Source of the DNA: Deltaproteobacteria bacterium
Lineage (GTDB): Bacteria; Myxococcota_A; Polyangia; Polyangiales; Houyiibacteriaceae
Assembly: GCA_017644045.1 (NCBI GenBank)
Contig: JAEPMI010000003.1
Coordinates: forward strand, 186,001-250,000
Direction of reading: 5' to 3'
DNA: 64,000 nt
Of the stretch, positions 1-9,336 are shown in pieces. The first letter of the stretch is position 1. The number at the start of each line of letters is the position of its first letter. The position numbers were made by a program, and so were the translations under genes. The notes under the pieces are model-generated. The model was not told where the DNA came from and did no database searches. It worked only from the letters and a program-made list of their open reading frames with translations.

Positions 1-64
1 GCAGGCGCTCCAGCGGGCGGAGGAGCAGCAGGTTGTCGTCGACCAGCAGAACGCGCGCGATCAT
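1..64 (-). CDS. response regulator receiver domain (N-terminal fragment)
   Basis: This is the first 21 codons of a minus-strand gene that runs off the left edge. The visible peptide begins MIARVLLVDDN, the typical first beta strand of a CheY-like receiver ending in the acidic pair that binds magnesium beside the phospho-acceptor aspartate. The phosphorylation site and any output domain lie outside the window. Its ATG overlaps the stop codon of the upstream Ser/Thr kinase (ATGA), so the two are translationally coupled, which suggests one signalling unit. The receiver identity rests on a short fragment but the motif is characteristic. Confidence 0.7.
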   Translation of the reverse strand, partial: MIARVLLVDDNLLLLRPLERL

Positions 65-1314
65 GACTCCGCCAACCTCTCCTGAACCCATCGCGCGTTC
101 GGGGGGCGCCGTTCGGGTTCCTTGGCGAGGCAACGCTCGATGACCTCACGGACCGCCTCGGGCACGGGTCCGTGGGGCGAGCGCGCCTCGGGCAGTGCGG
201 CGCGCTGGTGGGCACGCGCCATTCGGATCACGCTCGCCGGATCGAAGGGGACGGATCCGGTCAGGAGCTCGAAGAGGACGCAGCCGAGCGCATAGAGATC
301 GGTATGGGGCGACGCCGGCTCCGCGCGAAAGAGCTCCGGTGCCATGTATCGCGGCGTCCCGACCAGCCGCAGCTGGCGGTCGCTCCCCTGGAGCTGAGCC
401 GCGCCGAAGTCGCCGACCTTCACCTGGTCGTCTTCCAGGAGGAAGACGTTCTCCGGCTTGATGTCGCAGTGGATGATTCCCTCTTCGTGCGCCACCGCGA
501 GCACCTCGGCGACGGCGGCGCCGATCTGGGCGACACGGCTCGGCTCGAACGCGCCGCGGGCCGAGTCGTCGAGCGCCATGCGAAGGGTCGGCGCCGCGAC
601 GTGCTCCATGACCATGTAGGGGCGGCCATGGGGCGACATGCCGAAGTCGTAGATGCGAACGAAGCCCGGGTGGTCCAGCCGGCTCGCCGCTCGTGCTTCG
701 TGTGAGAAGCGCGCGGTCGCCTCGGCCCGGCCCTCGTAGCGGTCGTCGAGGAGCTTCACGGCCGCCTCGCGCTCGAGTGTGTCGTGCATGGCTCGATAGA
801 CGACGCCAGCGCCGCCTCGGCCGACCTCCTCGAGCACCGTGTAGTGCCCGAGCTGATCGGGAGGCAGACCTGGTCCGGGGCGTGGCACCCAGGGCTCGGC
901 GCCGCCCCGGATCCGCAGCAGCTCGACCTCCGGCCCCTCGGAACCGGTCGTGGTTCGGACCAGGATCTCCACCTCCGCGGGACCGAGCTGGACGTCGATC
1001 CGTCCCAGCGGCCCCAGCTCGGCGGTCGGTGACTCTGCCCCGAGGATGCCGAGTCGAAGCATGGTGGCCTCGCCCAGACCGCGCGGGACCACCCCGAGCG
1101 GTTCCTCGAAGCCGCCCCGTTCGAGCGAGAGGAAGCTGCGCTCGCCGAGGACCAGGATCCGCACCCGCTCCACGTCTCGCGCGGCGGCCACGGCCAAGCA
1201 GAGCTCGGCGAGCTCCACCGGGTCGCGCCAGCTACCGCGTGTGGCGATCTTCTCCGCGAGGGTCCGGCGCTCGAGGGCCGGGCTCGCGGCCGTGTCGTGA
1301 TCTCGGTCAACCAC
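61..1314 (-). CDS. serine/threonine protein kinase with unknown N-terminal domain
   Basis: About 417 aa from the GTG at 1314; the open frame continues upstream into recC sequence, so this start is a choice and an AGGA lies close before it. Residues 1-145 form an unrecognised domain. Residues about 157-415 are a Hanks-type kinase: glycine loop GRGGAG, AVKLL lysine, catalytic loop HCDIKPEN, DFG and APE. The usual HRD arginine is Cys, making it a non-RD kinase, which often does not need activation-loop phosphorylation. No transmembrane segment follows the kinase, so it is probably cytosolic. The stop overlaps the start of a response regulator, suggesting crosstalk with phosphorelay signalling. 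Its 5' end faces recC. Confidence 0.85.
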   Translation of the reverse strand: MVDRDHDTAASPALERRTLAEKIATRGSWRDPVELAELCLAVAAARDVERVRILVLGERSFLSLERGGFEEPLGVVPRGLGEATMLRLGILGAESPTAELGPLGRIDVQLGPAEVEILVRTTTGSEGPEVELLRIRGGAEPWVPRPGPGLPPDQLGHYTVLEEVGRGGAGVVYRAMHDTLEREAAVKLLDDRYEGRAEATARFSHEARAASRLDHPGFVRIYDFGMSPHGRPYMVMEHVAAPTLRMALDDSARGAFEPSRVAQIGAAVAEVLAVAHEEGIIHCDIKPENVFLLEDDQVKVGDFGAAQLQGSDRQLRLVGTPRYMAPELFRAEPASPHTDLYALGCVLFELLTGSVPFDPASVIRMARAHQRAALPEARSPHGPVPEAVREVIERCLAKEPERRPPNARWVQERLAES

Positions 1315-1452
1315 TGTCCTGGATTCGGCCACTGGCGTCACCTGCGAAGCCCGTGGCGATTGAGCTTTTCCCCCACCGCTGCGCCCATGCCCGGATTCCT
1401 TGCAAGGTCGGGGCCGGACGAACGTCGCGTCCCCGTGGCATGCTCCGCCGCT

Positions 1453-4400
1453 GTGATCCGGCTGCTCTACGGCAACCGCATCGACGTCCTCGCGCGGGCG
1501 CTCGGTGCCCGGCTCGACGAGCGAGAGGGCGAGGGCCGCTCGCCGCTCGAGCCGACCCACGTCGTGGTCCCGAACCGCCACCTCCAGCGCTACCTCGAGA
1601 TCGAGCTCGCGCGGATCCGCGGCTTCAGCGCCAACCTCCGCTTTCACAGGCTCGACGCGTTCGTCGCCGCTTGGCTGCGGGCCGAGACCGGGACGGGCGC
1701 GCTCGGCCGGCGGGGGCTGCTCCGGGGATTGCTCGGCCTCTTCACCGACCCTTCCGCGCTGGCGGACCCCGCGCTCGAACCGATCCGCCGCTATCTCGAC
1801 GTCGACGGCGCCGCCGGATCGCTCGGCGCGCGGCAGGCGCAGCTCTCGCTGCGAATGGCCCGACTCTTCGAGGCCTACCTCTACGGTCGCCCGGAGTTGG
1901 TCGCGAGCTGGGAACGGGGCCAGCTGCACCTCGCGGACACCGCGATGGAAGAAGCCGAGCGCTGGCAGCGTGCGCTCTACGCGAAGCTCCGCTCACGCGA
2001 GCCCGGGGCGCCGCTTCCGCAGGTCCTGCGCCAACTCGCGCAGCGAGAGCCCACGTCGGTGGGGCTCCCGGACGAGCTCCATGTCTTCGGTCTGAGCTAT
2101 GTCGCGCGCGTCTTCCAGTGGGCCTACGGGCTCCTCGCACGGCGCCTTCGTTTGAACCTCTACGTGCCCAACCCATGCCGCGAGTTCTGGGAGGATCTGC
2201 CAGCGACCACCGAGGCCGACGTGCCCGGTGGACCTGGGGAGCCGCCGCTCCTCTCCTGGTGGGGGCGTCCGGGTCGCGAGCACGTCCGTCTGACCTCGGA
2301 GCTGACTCAGGGGGTCTTCGACGATGCCTTTGCGGAGCCGGTTGCCGGCGAAGGCACGCTCCTCGGCACGCTGCAGGCCGATGTGCTCGGTCGTCGTCCG
2401 CCACCCGCGGAGCCGCCCTGCACCCTCGACGGTACGGTGCGCGCCGTCGCCTGCAGCGGCGTGCGCCGCGAGCTCGAGACGGTGGCCGAGGCGATCTGGC
2501 AGTCGGTTCGCGAGGACCCGACCCTGCGCTTCAACGAGATCGCCGTCTTCGTTCCGCCAGACGCGCGCGCGGCCTACCTCCCGCAGCTCTCGGCGGTCTT
2601 CGAGGCCGCGGGCAAGCTGCCCCACCACGTCGTCGACCTCCCGCTGGCCAGCGCCAGCATGATGGTCGACGCCGCGTCGCTCCTGCTGCGCCTTCCTCGC
2701 TCGCCCTTTCGGCGGACGGACGTGCTCGCGGTCGCCACCCATCCGTGCGTGCGCGTGCCGGGCGGTGGCTCGGTCGATCGCAGCGCGTGGCCACGGCTCA
2801 TCGATCGGCTCGGGGCCTTTCACGATCGCGACTCGATCCCAGAGGGCTACGCGTCCGCCGACCTGCTCGACTGGGACCAGGCGGTCCGGCGGCTGACCCT
2901 CGGCGCGTTCATGGAAGGGGAGCGGGCTGGCGAGGAGCGCGCCTTCGTTCTGGGCGAGCAGCGCCACCGGCCCGAGGACGCCTCGCGCGACCAGGGGGGA
3001 CCCGCGCTCGCGCTGCTGCTGCGCGCGCTGGCTGACGAGGTGCGGGTGGGTCGCCACGAGCGACGCACGCTCTCGGCCTGGGGCGCGCACTTCCGCGAGC
3101 TCTTCGCCGCGCTGCTCGAGCCCTTGGATGCGGCGCAGGAGCGCGAGCTGCGGCGCTGTCTGTCGGCGGCCGATCGACTGGTGGAGCTCGACGCCAGCGG
3201 TACCGAGGTGGAGCATCGACTCGCGGCCGAGCTGGTCGAGGAAGCGCTCGCGCGGCTCGGCGGCGCGCGTGGTGAGTACCTGGCCGAGGGTGTGGTGGTC
3301 GGCGCGCTCGCGCCCATGCGTGCCATTCCCTTTCGCCGGGTCTTCGTGCTGGGTCTGGGCGAGGGCCGCTTCCCCTCCGCCGAGCGGCGGGACCCGCTCG
3401 ACCTGAGGCAGGTCGGTCGCAAGCTCGGTGACGTCACCCCGCCGGAGCGAGACAAGTACGTCTTTCTCGAGGCGATCCTCGCCGCGCGGGAGCAGGTGGT
3501 GCTGAGCTGGGTCGGTCGCGATCCGACGAGCGGCGAACGGGTCGCGCCGAGCTCGGTGGTGCAGCAGCTCATCGACCTGGTGCAGCGCAGCTACACCGGC
3601 GGCGGTTCGCTGATCGAGGAGATGCCGCTGCGTCGCCATCAGGTCGAGGCGTCGGTCTCGCGAAGCGCGCGCCGTGAGCGGGCCGCCGCCGAGGCGGGCG
3701 TCGAGCTGCGCTCGTCGGTCGGTCGCCGGCTGGAGGCGACGGAGCTGCTGGACCTCGCGGAGGCCGACCCGCACCTCGCCGAGCGGCTCTCGCTCTGGCG
3801 GGTTCCGCGCGCCGAGCCGGCGGGCGGGCGCCTTCGCGTGGGCCTCGCCACGTTGCGTCGCTTTCTCGAGTCGCCGGCGCAGGGATGGGCCCGCGCGGTG
3901 GTCGGGCTCCTCGAGCCGGAAGACGACTCGTCGATCTTCCTCGACGAGGAGCCGCTGCGCCCGGAGCCGCTGGCGCGCACGTCGATGCTCCGCGAGGTGT
4001 TCGGCGACGCGCTCCCCGATCCCTTCGACCTCGAGCGCTACCACATGCGCGTCCGCGAGCTCCAAGAGCGCGGGCGCTGGCCGCTCGGTCCACTCGCGAA
4101 CGCCGGGGAGCAGGTCGACCGCGCGGCGCTCGGTGGGTGGGACCGGCTGAGGCGCTCGGCGCTCGAGAGCCCACAGCCATCGCGCCATCGATTCGGCACC
4201 GGCTCGAGTCGGGGGGACGCCGACCGGGTCCATCCGCCCCTCGAGCTCGAGCTCGAGCTGGAGCACGGCCCCGTGGTCGTCGAGCTCATCGGCCGCACGG
4301 AGGTGTTGGTGGACGAGGGGCGGGCCTCACTGGTGCTGATCCCGAAGGACCCGCCCTCGGGCGTCGCGCTCGCGCGGGAGCGGCTCTTCTATGGGTTGCG

Positions 4401-4818
4401 GGGCTTCCTCGACCACGTGGTGCTGCGTGCGGCCGGCATCGAGCCGGGCGCGAGCCATCGAACGTTGGTCGCCTTCGCCGGACCGACCGGCTCGCAGGAC
4501 GCGAGCCTCCGCTTCGGCGCGCTCGACACCGGGAGCGCGCGCTCGATCCTCGTCGCGTGGCTTCGCGATCTGCTCAGCGGCGCACACGCATACTTCCTGC
4601 CTTGCGAGGCGGTCTTCGAAGACCCGCGCGGCTGGCGCACGATGACACCGGAGAAGCTCGCCGAAGCGCTCACCAAGGTCCGCCGCCGTGGAGGGCGCTG
4701 GCACTACGGTCCGCTGCCCGCCGATCGAGTCGGTGCGCTGCCGCCACCCGCCGAGGCGTTCGATCTCGTCCAGGCGCGCTTCACTCCCTACTTCCAGCTC
4801 GCGGGGCTCGCGTCGTGA
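1453..4818 (+). CDS. recC: exodeoxyribonuclease V gamma subunit RecC
   Basis: About 1121 aa from GTG 1453, chosen because the family N-terminus (hydrophobic strand then a YGNRID-type motif) begins there; an in-frame ATG at 1387 is an alternative. RecC is the Chi-scanning, inactive helicase-like subunit of the RecBCD helicase-nuclease that processes double-strand ends. The length matches the family. Helicase-like blocks include the segment around residue 620 with the VLGLGEGRFPS motif. The stop overlaps the RecB GTG (GTGA at 4815-4818), so the two subunits are made in a coupled fashion. No recD lies beside the pair. Confidence 0.9.
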   Translation: MIRLLYGNRIDVLARALGARLDEREGEGRSPLEPTHVVVPNRHLQRYLEIELARIRGFSANLRFHRLDAFVAAWLRAETGTGALGRRGLLRGLLGLFTDPSALADPALEPIRRYLDVDGAAGSLGARQAQLSLRMARLFEAYLYGRPELVASWERGQLHLADTAMEEAERWQRALYAKLRSREPGAPLPQVLRQLAQREPTSVGLPDELHVFGLSYVARVFQWAYGLLARRLRLNLYVPNPCREFWEDLPATTEADVPGGPGEPPLLSWWGRPGREHVRLTSELTQGVFDDAFAEPVAGEGTLLGTLQADVLGRRPPPAEPPCTLDGTVRAVACSGVRRELETVAEAIWQSVREDPTLRFNEIAVFVPPDARAAYLPQLSAVFEAAGKLPHHVVDLPLASASMMVDAASLLLRLPRSPFRRTDVLAVATHPCVRVPGGGSVDRSAWPRLIDRLGAFHDRDSIPEGYASADLLDWDQAVRRLTLGAFMEGERAGEERAFVLGEQRHRPEDASRDQGGPALALLLRALADEVRVGRHERRTLSAWGAHFRELFAALLEPLDAAQERELRRCLSAADRLVELDASGTEVEHRLAAELVEEALARLGGARGEYLAEGVVVGALAPMRAIPFRRVFVLGLGEGRFPSAERRDPLDLRQVGRKLGDVTPPERDKYVFLEAILAAREQVVLSWVGRDPTSGERVAPSSVVQQLIDLVQRSYTGGGSLIEEMPLRRHQVEASVSRSARRERAAAEAGVELRSSVGRRLEATELLDLAEADPHLAERLSLWRVPRAEPAGGRLRVGLATLRRFLESPAQGWARAVVGLLEPEDDSSIFLDEEPLRPEPLARTSMLREVFGDALPDPFDLERYHMRVRELQERGRWPLGPLANAGEQVDRAALGGWDRLRRSALESPQPSRHRFGTGSSRGDADRVHPPLELELELEHGPVVVELIGRTEVLVDEGRASLVLIPKDPPSGVALARERLFYGLRGFLDHVVLRAAGIEPGASHRTLVAFAGPTGSQDASLRFGALDTGSARSILVAWLRDLLSGAHAYFLPCEAVFEDPRGWRTMTPEKLAEALTKVRRRGGRWHYGPLPADRVGALPPPAEAFDLVQARFTPYFQLAGLAS

Positions 4819-7800
4819 GTCGTCGGTTCGCGCGCCCTCCGATCCTCGACTCGATCCTCCCGCCGGGGTCCGGGCCTCCGCCACCGCTCCCCGTGGTCAT
4901 CGAGGCTTCCGCCGGCACGGGGAAGACCTTCACCCTCGAGCATCTGGTGGCTGACCTGGTCGTCCGCGGCGCCAGCCTCGAAGAGGTGCTCGTGGTGACC
5001 TTCACCGAGCGGGCGACCCGCGAGATGCGCGCGCGCGTGCGATCGTTGCTCGGTCGCATGGCGCACCTACACGCGGACGACTCGGCGGTGGACCCGCCAC
5101 CCGAGTCGCCCGCGTGGACGCTCGACCGGGACGCCCGAGAGCGGCTGCACGACGCCTGGCTGCACTTCGAGCGCGCGACGGTGGCCACGATCCACGGGTT
5201 CTGCCAGCGGGTGCTCGCGGACCACGCGTTCCGGAGCCAGCGACCCTTCGCGCAGTCGCTGGTCGAACCGCGCCGGGCGTTCCGGCTCGCGTTCCGCGAC
5301 ACCCTCCGCGAGCTGCTGGCGACGCCGAGCTTCGAGCGGGAGCTCGCGGTGGCGTTGCTCGCCGCTCACGGTCCGGATCGCGTCGAGGAAGCGGCGTTTC
5401 GGTGGTCGACGGAGAGCGGTCGCCGGTTGCCCGGCTGGGATCGGAGCGCGTTCGACCAGGCGGCGCGGAGCTTCGCGGCCGTGCGCAAGGAGCTCCCGCG
5501 GCTCATCGCTGGAGCCAAGCCCGACGTCGCCCGTCGGCTCACCGGCGCGCTCCGCCACCCGTTGCTCGGTCGTGCGCTCGACGCCGTCGATGCGGGTGAC
5601 ACCGTCCGAGCGCTGACCGCGGTCCACGAGTGGCTGCGGATTCGAGACAAGTCGGGACGGAGTCTCCGGGTCGCGATGGAGCGTTGGTCCGAGGCCGCGC
5701 CAGCGCTCTCCGAGCGGCTCGGTCCGCTGCTGCGATCGAGCGCGCCGCCGATGCTCGCGTTCCTGCACGGGGTGCTGCCGGCGGTTCAGGAGCGCTTGCG
5801 TGCGACCAAGGCCGCGCGTGGCCAGCTCGACTTCGACGACATGCTCTCGCACGTGCGGGACGCGCTCCATGGACCGGGCGGTCCGGCGCTGCGCCGCGCG
5901 CTCCGCCGACAGCACCGCTACGCGCTGGTCGACGAGTTCCAGGACACCGACCGCATCCAGTGGGACATCTTCCGCGGGATCTTCCTCGAGGAGGGGCGCG
6001 GTCATCTCTACGTGATCGGCGACCCCAAGCAGGCGATCTACGGCTTCCGGAACGCCGACGTGCACACCTACCAGGCGGCGCGGGCGTACCTGGAGCGCTC
6101 GGGGTCGCGGGTGCATCTCGAGGAGTGCTACCGCGCGACCGAAGGGCTCATCGCCGGCTACAACGCGATCTTCGAAGAGGGCTTCTTCCAGGGCACCGTG
6201 CGCTACGACAACCCGGTGCGCTGCGGCGACCCGACGCGGCGGGCGCTCGACCCGAGCGGCGAGGACGCACCGCCGATCGTGCTCTGGCATCCCGTCGCGC
6301 GTGAGGCGCCCAGCGCCGGCGACCTGCGCGACACCCTGGGCGAGTCGATCGCGAAGGAGGCGAAGGCGATCGTCGAGGACGGCGCGCTCCGGCTCCACGA
6401 GAACGGCGTGACTCGCGCCCTCGGCTACTCCGACCTGCACGTGCTCGTCCGCAACGCGCGCGAGGCCGATCAGCTCGCGGCCGCGCTCCGCCGCCACGGT
6501 GTGCCGCACGCCTTCTACCAGCAGGAGGGGCTCTTCGAGACGCCCGAGGCCGAGCACCTGCTCGCGCTCTTGCAGGCGATCGCGGCGCCCGACGATCGCG
6601 CGGCGCGCCTTCGCGCGTGGACCACACCCTTCTTCGCGGTGCCGCTCGAGCGGCTCGGCGCCTGTCGGGAGCTCGACCCCTCGCATCCGCTGCTCACCAC
6701 GCTTCGCGGTTGGCGTCGCCGCGCCGACCGCCACGATCCGAGCTTGCTTCCCTCGCTGCTGGAAGAGACAGGCCTCGCACGGCGGCTGCTCTTCCGCGGC
6801 GACGAGCGGGCGCTGACCAACTTCGAGCACCTGGTCGAGCTCCTGCTCGCGGAGACCGGCGGCCCGACGGGCATCGAGGAGGTGGTCAGTCGGCTCGAGG
6901 CGTTCACGACCGGCCGCGCGGAGCCGCTCGCCGGGGGCGACGTGCAGCGGCTCGAGAGCGATCGCGAGGCGGTGCAGCTGCTCACGATGCACAAGTCGAA
7001 GGGGCTCGAGGCGGCGGTCGTCTTCGTGGCCGGTGGGTTCACCCGTGGCGGCGGCGGCGACGCCTTCGAGCCCGTGGTGGTGCACGACGACGCGGGTGAG
7101 CGCGAGGCGTGGATGGACCCGTTGCCCGCGCACGTCGTGGAGCGCGCGCGCCTCGAGGCGCGAGGCGAGGACGAGCGCTTGCTCTACGTCGCCATCACGC
7201 GCGCCAAAGCGCGGCTCTACTTGCCCTACCTCGGGCGAGTGCCGGCCGCGGCGAGCCCGATGGTCGCGGGTCGCCGGACCTTCGAGAAGCTGAGCGGTCC
7301 CCATCGCTGGTTGAACGCGCGGCTCGAGACCCTGGTGATGAGCGGCTGGGCCGAGTCGCCGTCGGTTCGCTTCGACGTGCTGAACGCGGCGCCGGCGCCG
7401 AGTCTGCCGCCGGCCGTGTTGCCCGAGCGTGTGCTCTGGCCCGAAGAGGAGGACGAACGCGAGAGCCTCGAGCCACTCCGGCAGTCGCAGCGCGGCTTCG
7501 TGCTCACGTCGTACACGCGGATGAAGGGCGACGAGTGGGTCCCCCCGGCCATGGGCGACGACGAGGACGAGGAGTCGGTCGCGGAGGGCGAGGTGATCGT
7601 CGACCAGGGCGCCATCGACGCGAGCGACGCGCTGCCCGGTGGGGCGGCGATGGGTGTGTTCCTCCACGAGATCCTCGAGCACTTGGACTTCGCCGCGCTG
7701 CGAGACGCCGAGCAGGACGATTGGCTCGCCGCGATGACCGAGCCCACCATCGCGCGCGCCCGCCGGCACGGTCTCGACGACTCGGTCACCCCGCCGGCGC

Positions 7801-8324
7801 TCCAGCTCGTGCACCGCGCCATGAGCGCGCCCTTCGACGAGAGCCCGCTCCATCTGCCGATGGGCCTGGCCGCGCTCGACCGGACCGTCGCCGAGATGCA
7901 CTTCCACTTCCCCGCGCCCGAAGCGGACCACCCCGCCCTCGAGCGCGAGGTCGCGCGCATCGCCGCGCCGCTGAGCGTCTCCCGCGGGATCATTCGGGGC
8001 GTCGTCGATCTCGTCTTCGAGCACGAAGGCCGGACCTACTTCCTCGACTGGAAGAGCGACCGCGTCCCCCAGAGCGAGCTCCGCGCCCACGTCGACCGCA
8101 GCTACGCGCTTCAGGCGAAGCTCTACACCCTCGGTCTCGCGCGGGTCCTCCGCCTCCACGATCGCGCCGCCTACGAGGAGCGCTTCGGCGGTCTCCTCTA
8201 CGTCTTCCTCCGCCACGGCGCCCAGGGGTTCGTCTTCGATCGCCCCACCTGGGACGACGTCACCGCCTGGGACACCGAGCTCCGCCAACCCCACCCCTGG
8301 GGCTACTCCCTCTCCGGCACCTGA
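4815..8324 (+). CDS. recB: exodeoxyribonuclease V beta subunit RecB
   Basis: 1169 aa from the GTG overlapping the recC stop. It is the 3'-5' SF1A helicase and nuclease subunit of RecBCD. Visible motifs in order: Walker A ASAGTGKT at about 31-38; Walker B LVDEFQDTD at about 370; motif III GDPKQAIYGFR at about 402; motif V-like LTMHKSKGLE at about 724; and the C-terminal nuclease signature LDWKSDR at about 1077. All helicase and nuclease residues that I can check are present, so the protein should be active. A very long antisense open frame over the gene is a GC-composition shadow. Confidence 0.95.
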   Translation: MSRRFARPPILDSILPPGSGPPPPLPVVIEASAGTGKTFTLEHLVADLVVRGASLEEVLVVTFTERATREMRARVRSLLGRMAHLHADDSAVDPPPESPAWTLDRDARERLHDAWLHFERATVATIHGFCQRVLADHAFRSQRPFAQSLVEPRRAFRLAFRDTLRELLATPSFERELAVALLAAHGPDRVEEAAFRWSTESGRRLPGWDRSAFDQAARSFAAVRKELPRLIAGAKPDVARRLTGALRHPLLGRALDAVDAGDTVRALTAVHEWLRIRDKSGRSLRVAMERWSEAAPALSERLGPLLRSSAPPMLAFLHGVLPAVQERLRATKAARGQLDFDDMLSHVRDALHGPGGPALRRALRRQHRYALVDEFQDTDRIQWDIFRGIFLEEGRGHLYVIGDPKQAIYGFRNADVHTYQAARAYLERSGSRVHLEECYRATEGLIAGYNAIFEEGFFQGTVRYDNPVRCGDPTRRALDPSGEDAPPIVLWHPVAREAPSAGDLRDTLGESIAKEAKAIVEDGALRLHENGVTRALGYSDLHVLVRNAREADQLAAALRRHGVPHAFYQQEGLFETPEAEHLLALLQAIAAPDDRAARLRAWTTPFFAVPLERLGACRELDPSHPLLTTLRGWRRRADRHDPSLLPSLLEETGLARRLLFRGDERALTNFEHLVELLLAETGGPTGIEEVVSRLEAFTTGRAEPLAGGDVQRLESDREAVQLLTMHKSKGLEAAVVFVAGGFTRGGGGDAFEPVVVHDDAGEREAWMDPLPAHVVERARLEARGEDERLLYVAITRAKARLYLPYLGRVPAAASPMVAGRRTFEKLSGPHRWLNARLETLVMSGWAESPSVRFDVLNAAPAPSLPPAVLPERVLWPEEEDERESLEPLRQSQRGFVLTSYTRMKGDEWVPPAMGDDEDEESVAEGEVIVDQGAIDASDALPGGAAMGVFLHEILEHLDFAALRDAEQDDWLAAMTEPTIARARRHGLDDSVTPPALQLVHRAMSAPFDESPLHLPMGLAALDRTVAEMHFHFPAPEADHPALEREVARIAAPLSVSRGIIRGVVDLVFEHEGRTYFLDWKSDRVPQSELRAHVDRSYALQAKLYTLGLARVLRLHDRAAYEERFGGLLYVFLRHGAQGFVFDRPTWDDVTAWDTELRQPHPWGYSLSGT

Positions 8325-8470
8325 GCGGACCGAGGGGGACAGGATCACCCCCCGGATCCCCCACAAAAACGGGGCGATCCGAACACGACATGCATTCTAG
8401 TCCCACGCCACTCTTCCACGGCTCCGATGTGGGTTTTCAACCCCCCATCCGGGAGGGATATTCTCCCCGG
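8325..8470. other. intergenic region between recB and an envelope protein
   Basis: About 146 bases with no gene. It holds a G-run and C-run pair just after recB (GGGGGA near 8334 and TCCCCC near 8357) that could form a weak hairpin, and a GGGAGGG tract about 14 bases before the next ATG at 8471. No clear promoter was recognised. Confidence 0.4.
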
Positions 8471-9331
8471 ATGCGACGCACTTGGAGCCTCCTCGTGGTG
8501 GGTCTGATCGCGCTCGCGGCCACGACCGCCAGCGCCCAGAACCGAAGCGTGAGAACCCGCTGGGCACAGCGAAGCCTGACCATGCCCTCGCAGGTCCTAC
8601 GCCTCGACCTGGCACCCCCCGACCACGCCATGCTCGACAGCGGCGTGCTCGGCGAGGGCTACGGCTTCCGCTTCAGCGGCTGGGACGACGACGGCGACGG
8701 TGACCCGGACGACGTGGTCGTCATCAGCGGCGTCGGCCTGGCGTACGGCATCACCAGCGCCTTCGAGCTCGGCGCGAAGGTGCTCCCCGTTCGCTTCCAT
8801 CCCGACCCGGACTATCTGGACCTCGAGGTCTACGGCCGCTTCGCCTTCGTCCGGACGCGGGTGGCCGACATGGGCTTCCAGCTCAACGTACAGCTACCCA
8901 CCGACCGACCTCGCATGGGCGGTGTCGGCGCCGCCATGCCGATCCGCATCCGCATGGGCGAGGTCGGCCGCCTCGATTTCGGCATCGAGCTCGAGACGCT
9001 CTTCTGGGACATCGACGGCGACGACGAGCTCGAGGTGGACTTCAACCTCGACCTCCCCATCGCCCTCGCGTTCAGCGTCACCGAGCGCTTCTACCTCGGC
9101 GGTCACTTCGGTCTGCTCTTCGCCGACTTCGACCGAGTCAGCCTCCGCGGCGGTGGCCACGTCGGCTACACCGTCGGCCGCCGCACCCCGCTCGTCGACT
9201 TCACCGGAGCGTTCAACTTCTACGGCGGCGATCGCTACCACTACGGCTACGCCCGCGACGCTGGCTGGCGCCCCGGAGGGCTCCGCCGCTGGGAGATCAT
9301 CGGCGGCCTCCGCGTCCACTTCCGCCTCTGA
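8471..9331 (+). CDS. secreted/outer-membrane beta-barrel-like protein
   Basis: 286 aa from ATG 8471; an earlier in-frame ATG at 8391 would place extra residues before the signal peptide. Residues 1-23 are a clear Sec signal ending in ASAQ. The mature part is rich in alternating hydrophobic/polar strands and ends in aromatic/hydrophobic VHFRL, as outer-membrane barrels do. An acidic run DDDGDGDPDD at about 72-81 resembles a calcium-binding loop. Family not recognised. The next gene starts 5 bases after its stop, so the two are probably co-transcribed. Confidence 0.7.
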   Translation: MRRTWSLLVVGLIALAATTASAQNRSVRTRWAQRSLTMPSQVLRLDLAPPDHAMLDSGVLGEGYGFRFSGWDDDGDGDPDDVVVISGVGLAYGITSAFELGAKVLPVRFHPDPDYLDLEVYGRFAFVRTRVADMGFQLNVQLPTDRPRMGGVGAAMPIRIRMGEVGRLDFGIELETLFWDIDGDDELEVDFNLDLPIALAFSVTERFYLGGHFGLLFADFDRVSLRGGGHVGYTVGRRTPLVDFTGAFNFYGGDRYHYGYARDAGWRPGGLRRWEIIGGLRVHFRL

Positions 9332-9336
9332 GCGCG

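Noticed and set aside
61-1929. 622-codon reading of the kinase frame
   Set aside because: The first 205 codons lie antisense to recC and encode no recognisable domain; GTG 1314 gives a sensible kinase.
8334-8362. G-run/C-run hairpin as the recB terminator
   Set aside because: Stem is only about six pairs with a long loop and no T tract, so I did not call it.
5067-8366. Long antisense open frame of about 1100 codons opposite recB
   Set aside because: It mirrors the high-GC third-position pattern of recB, has no family motifs and lies entirely over a gene with strong motifs.
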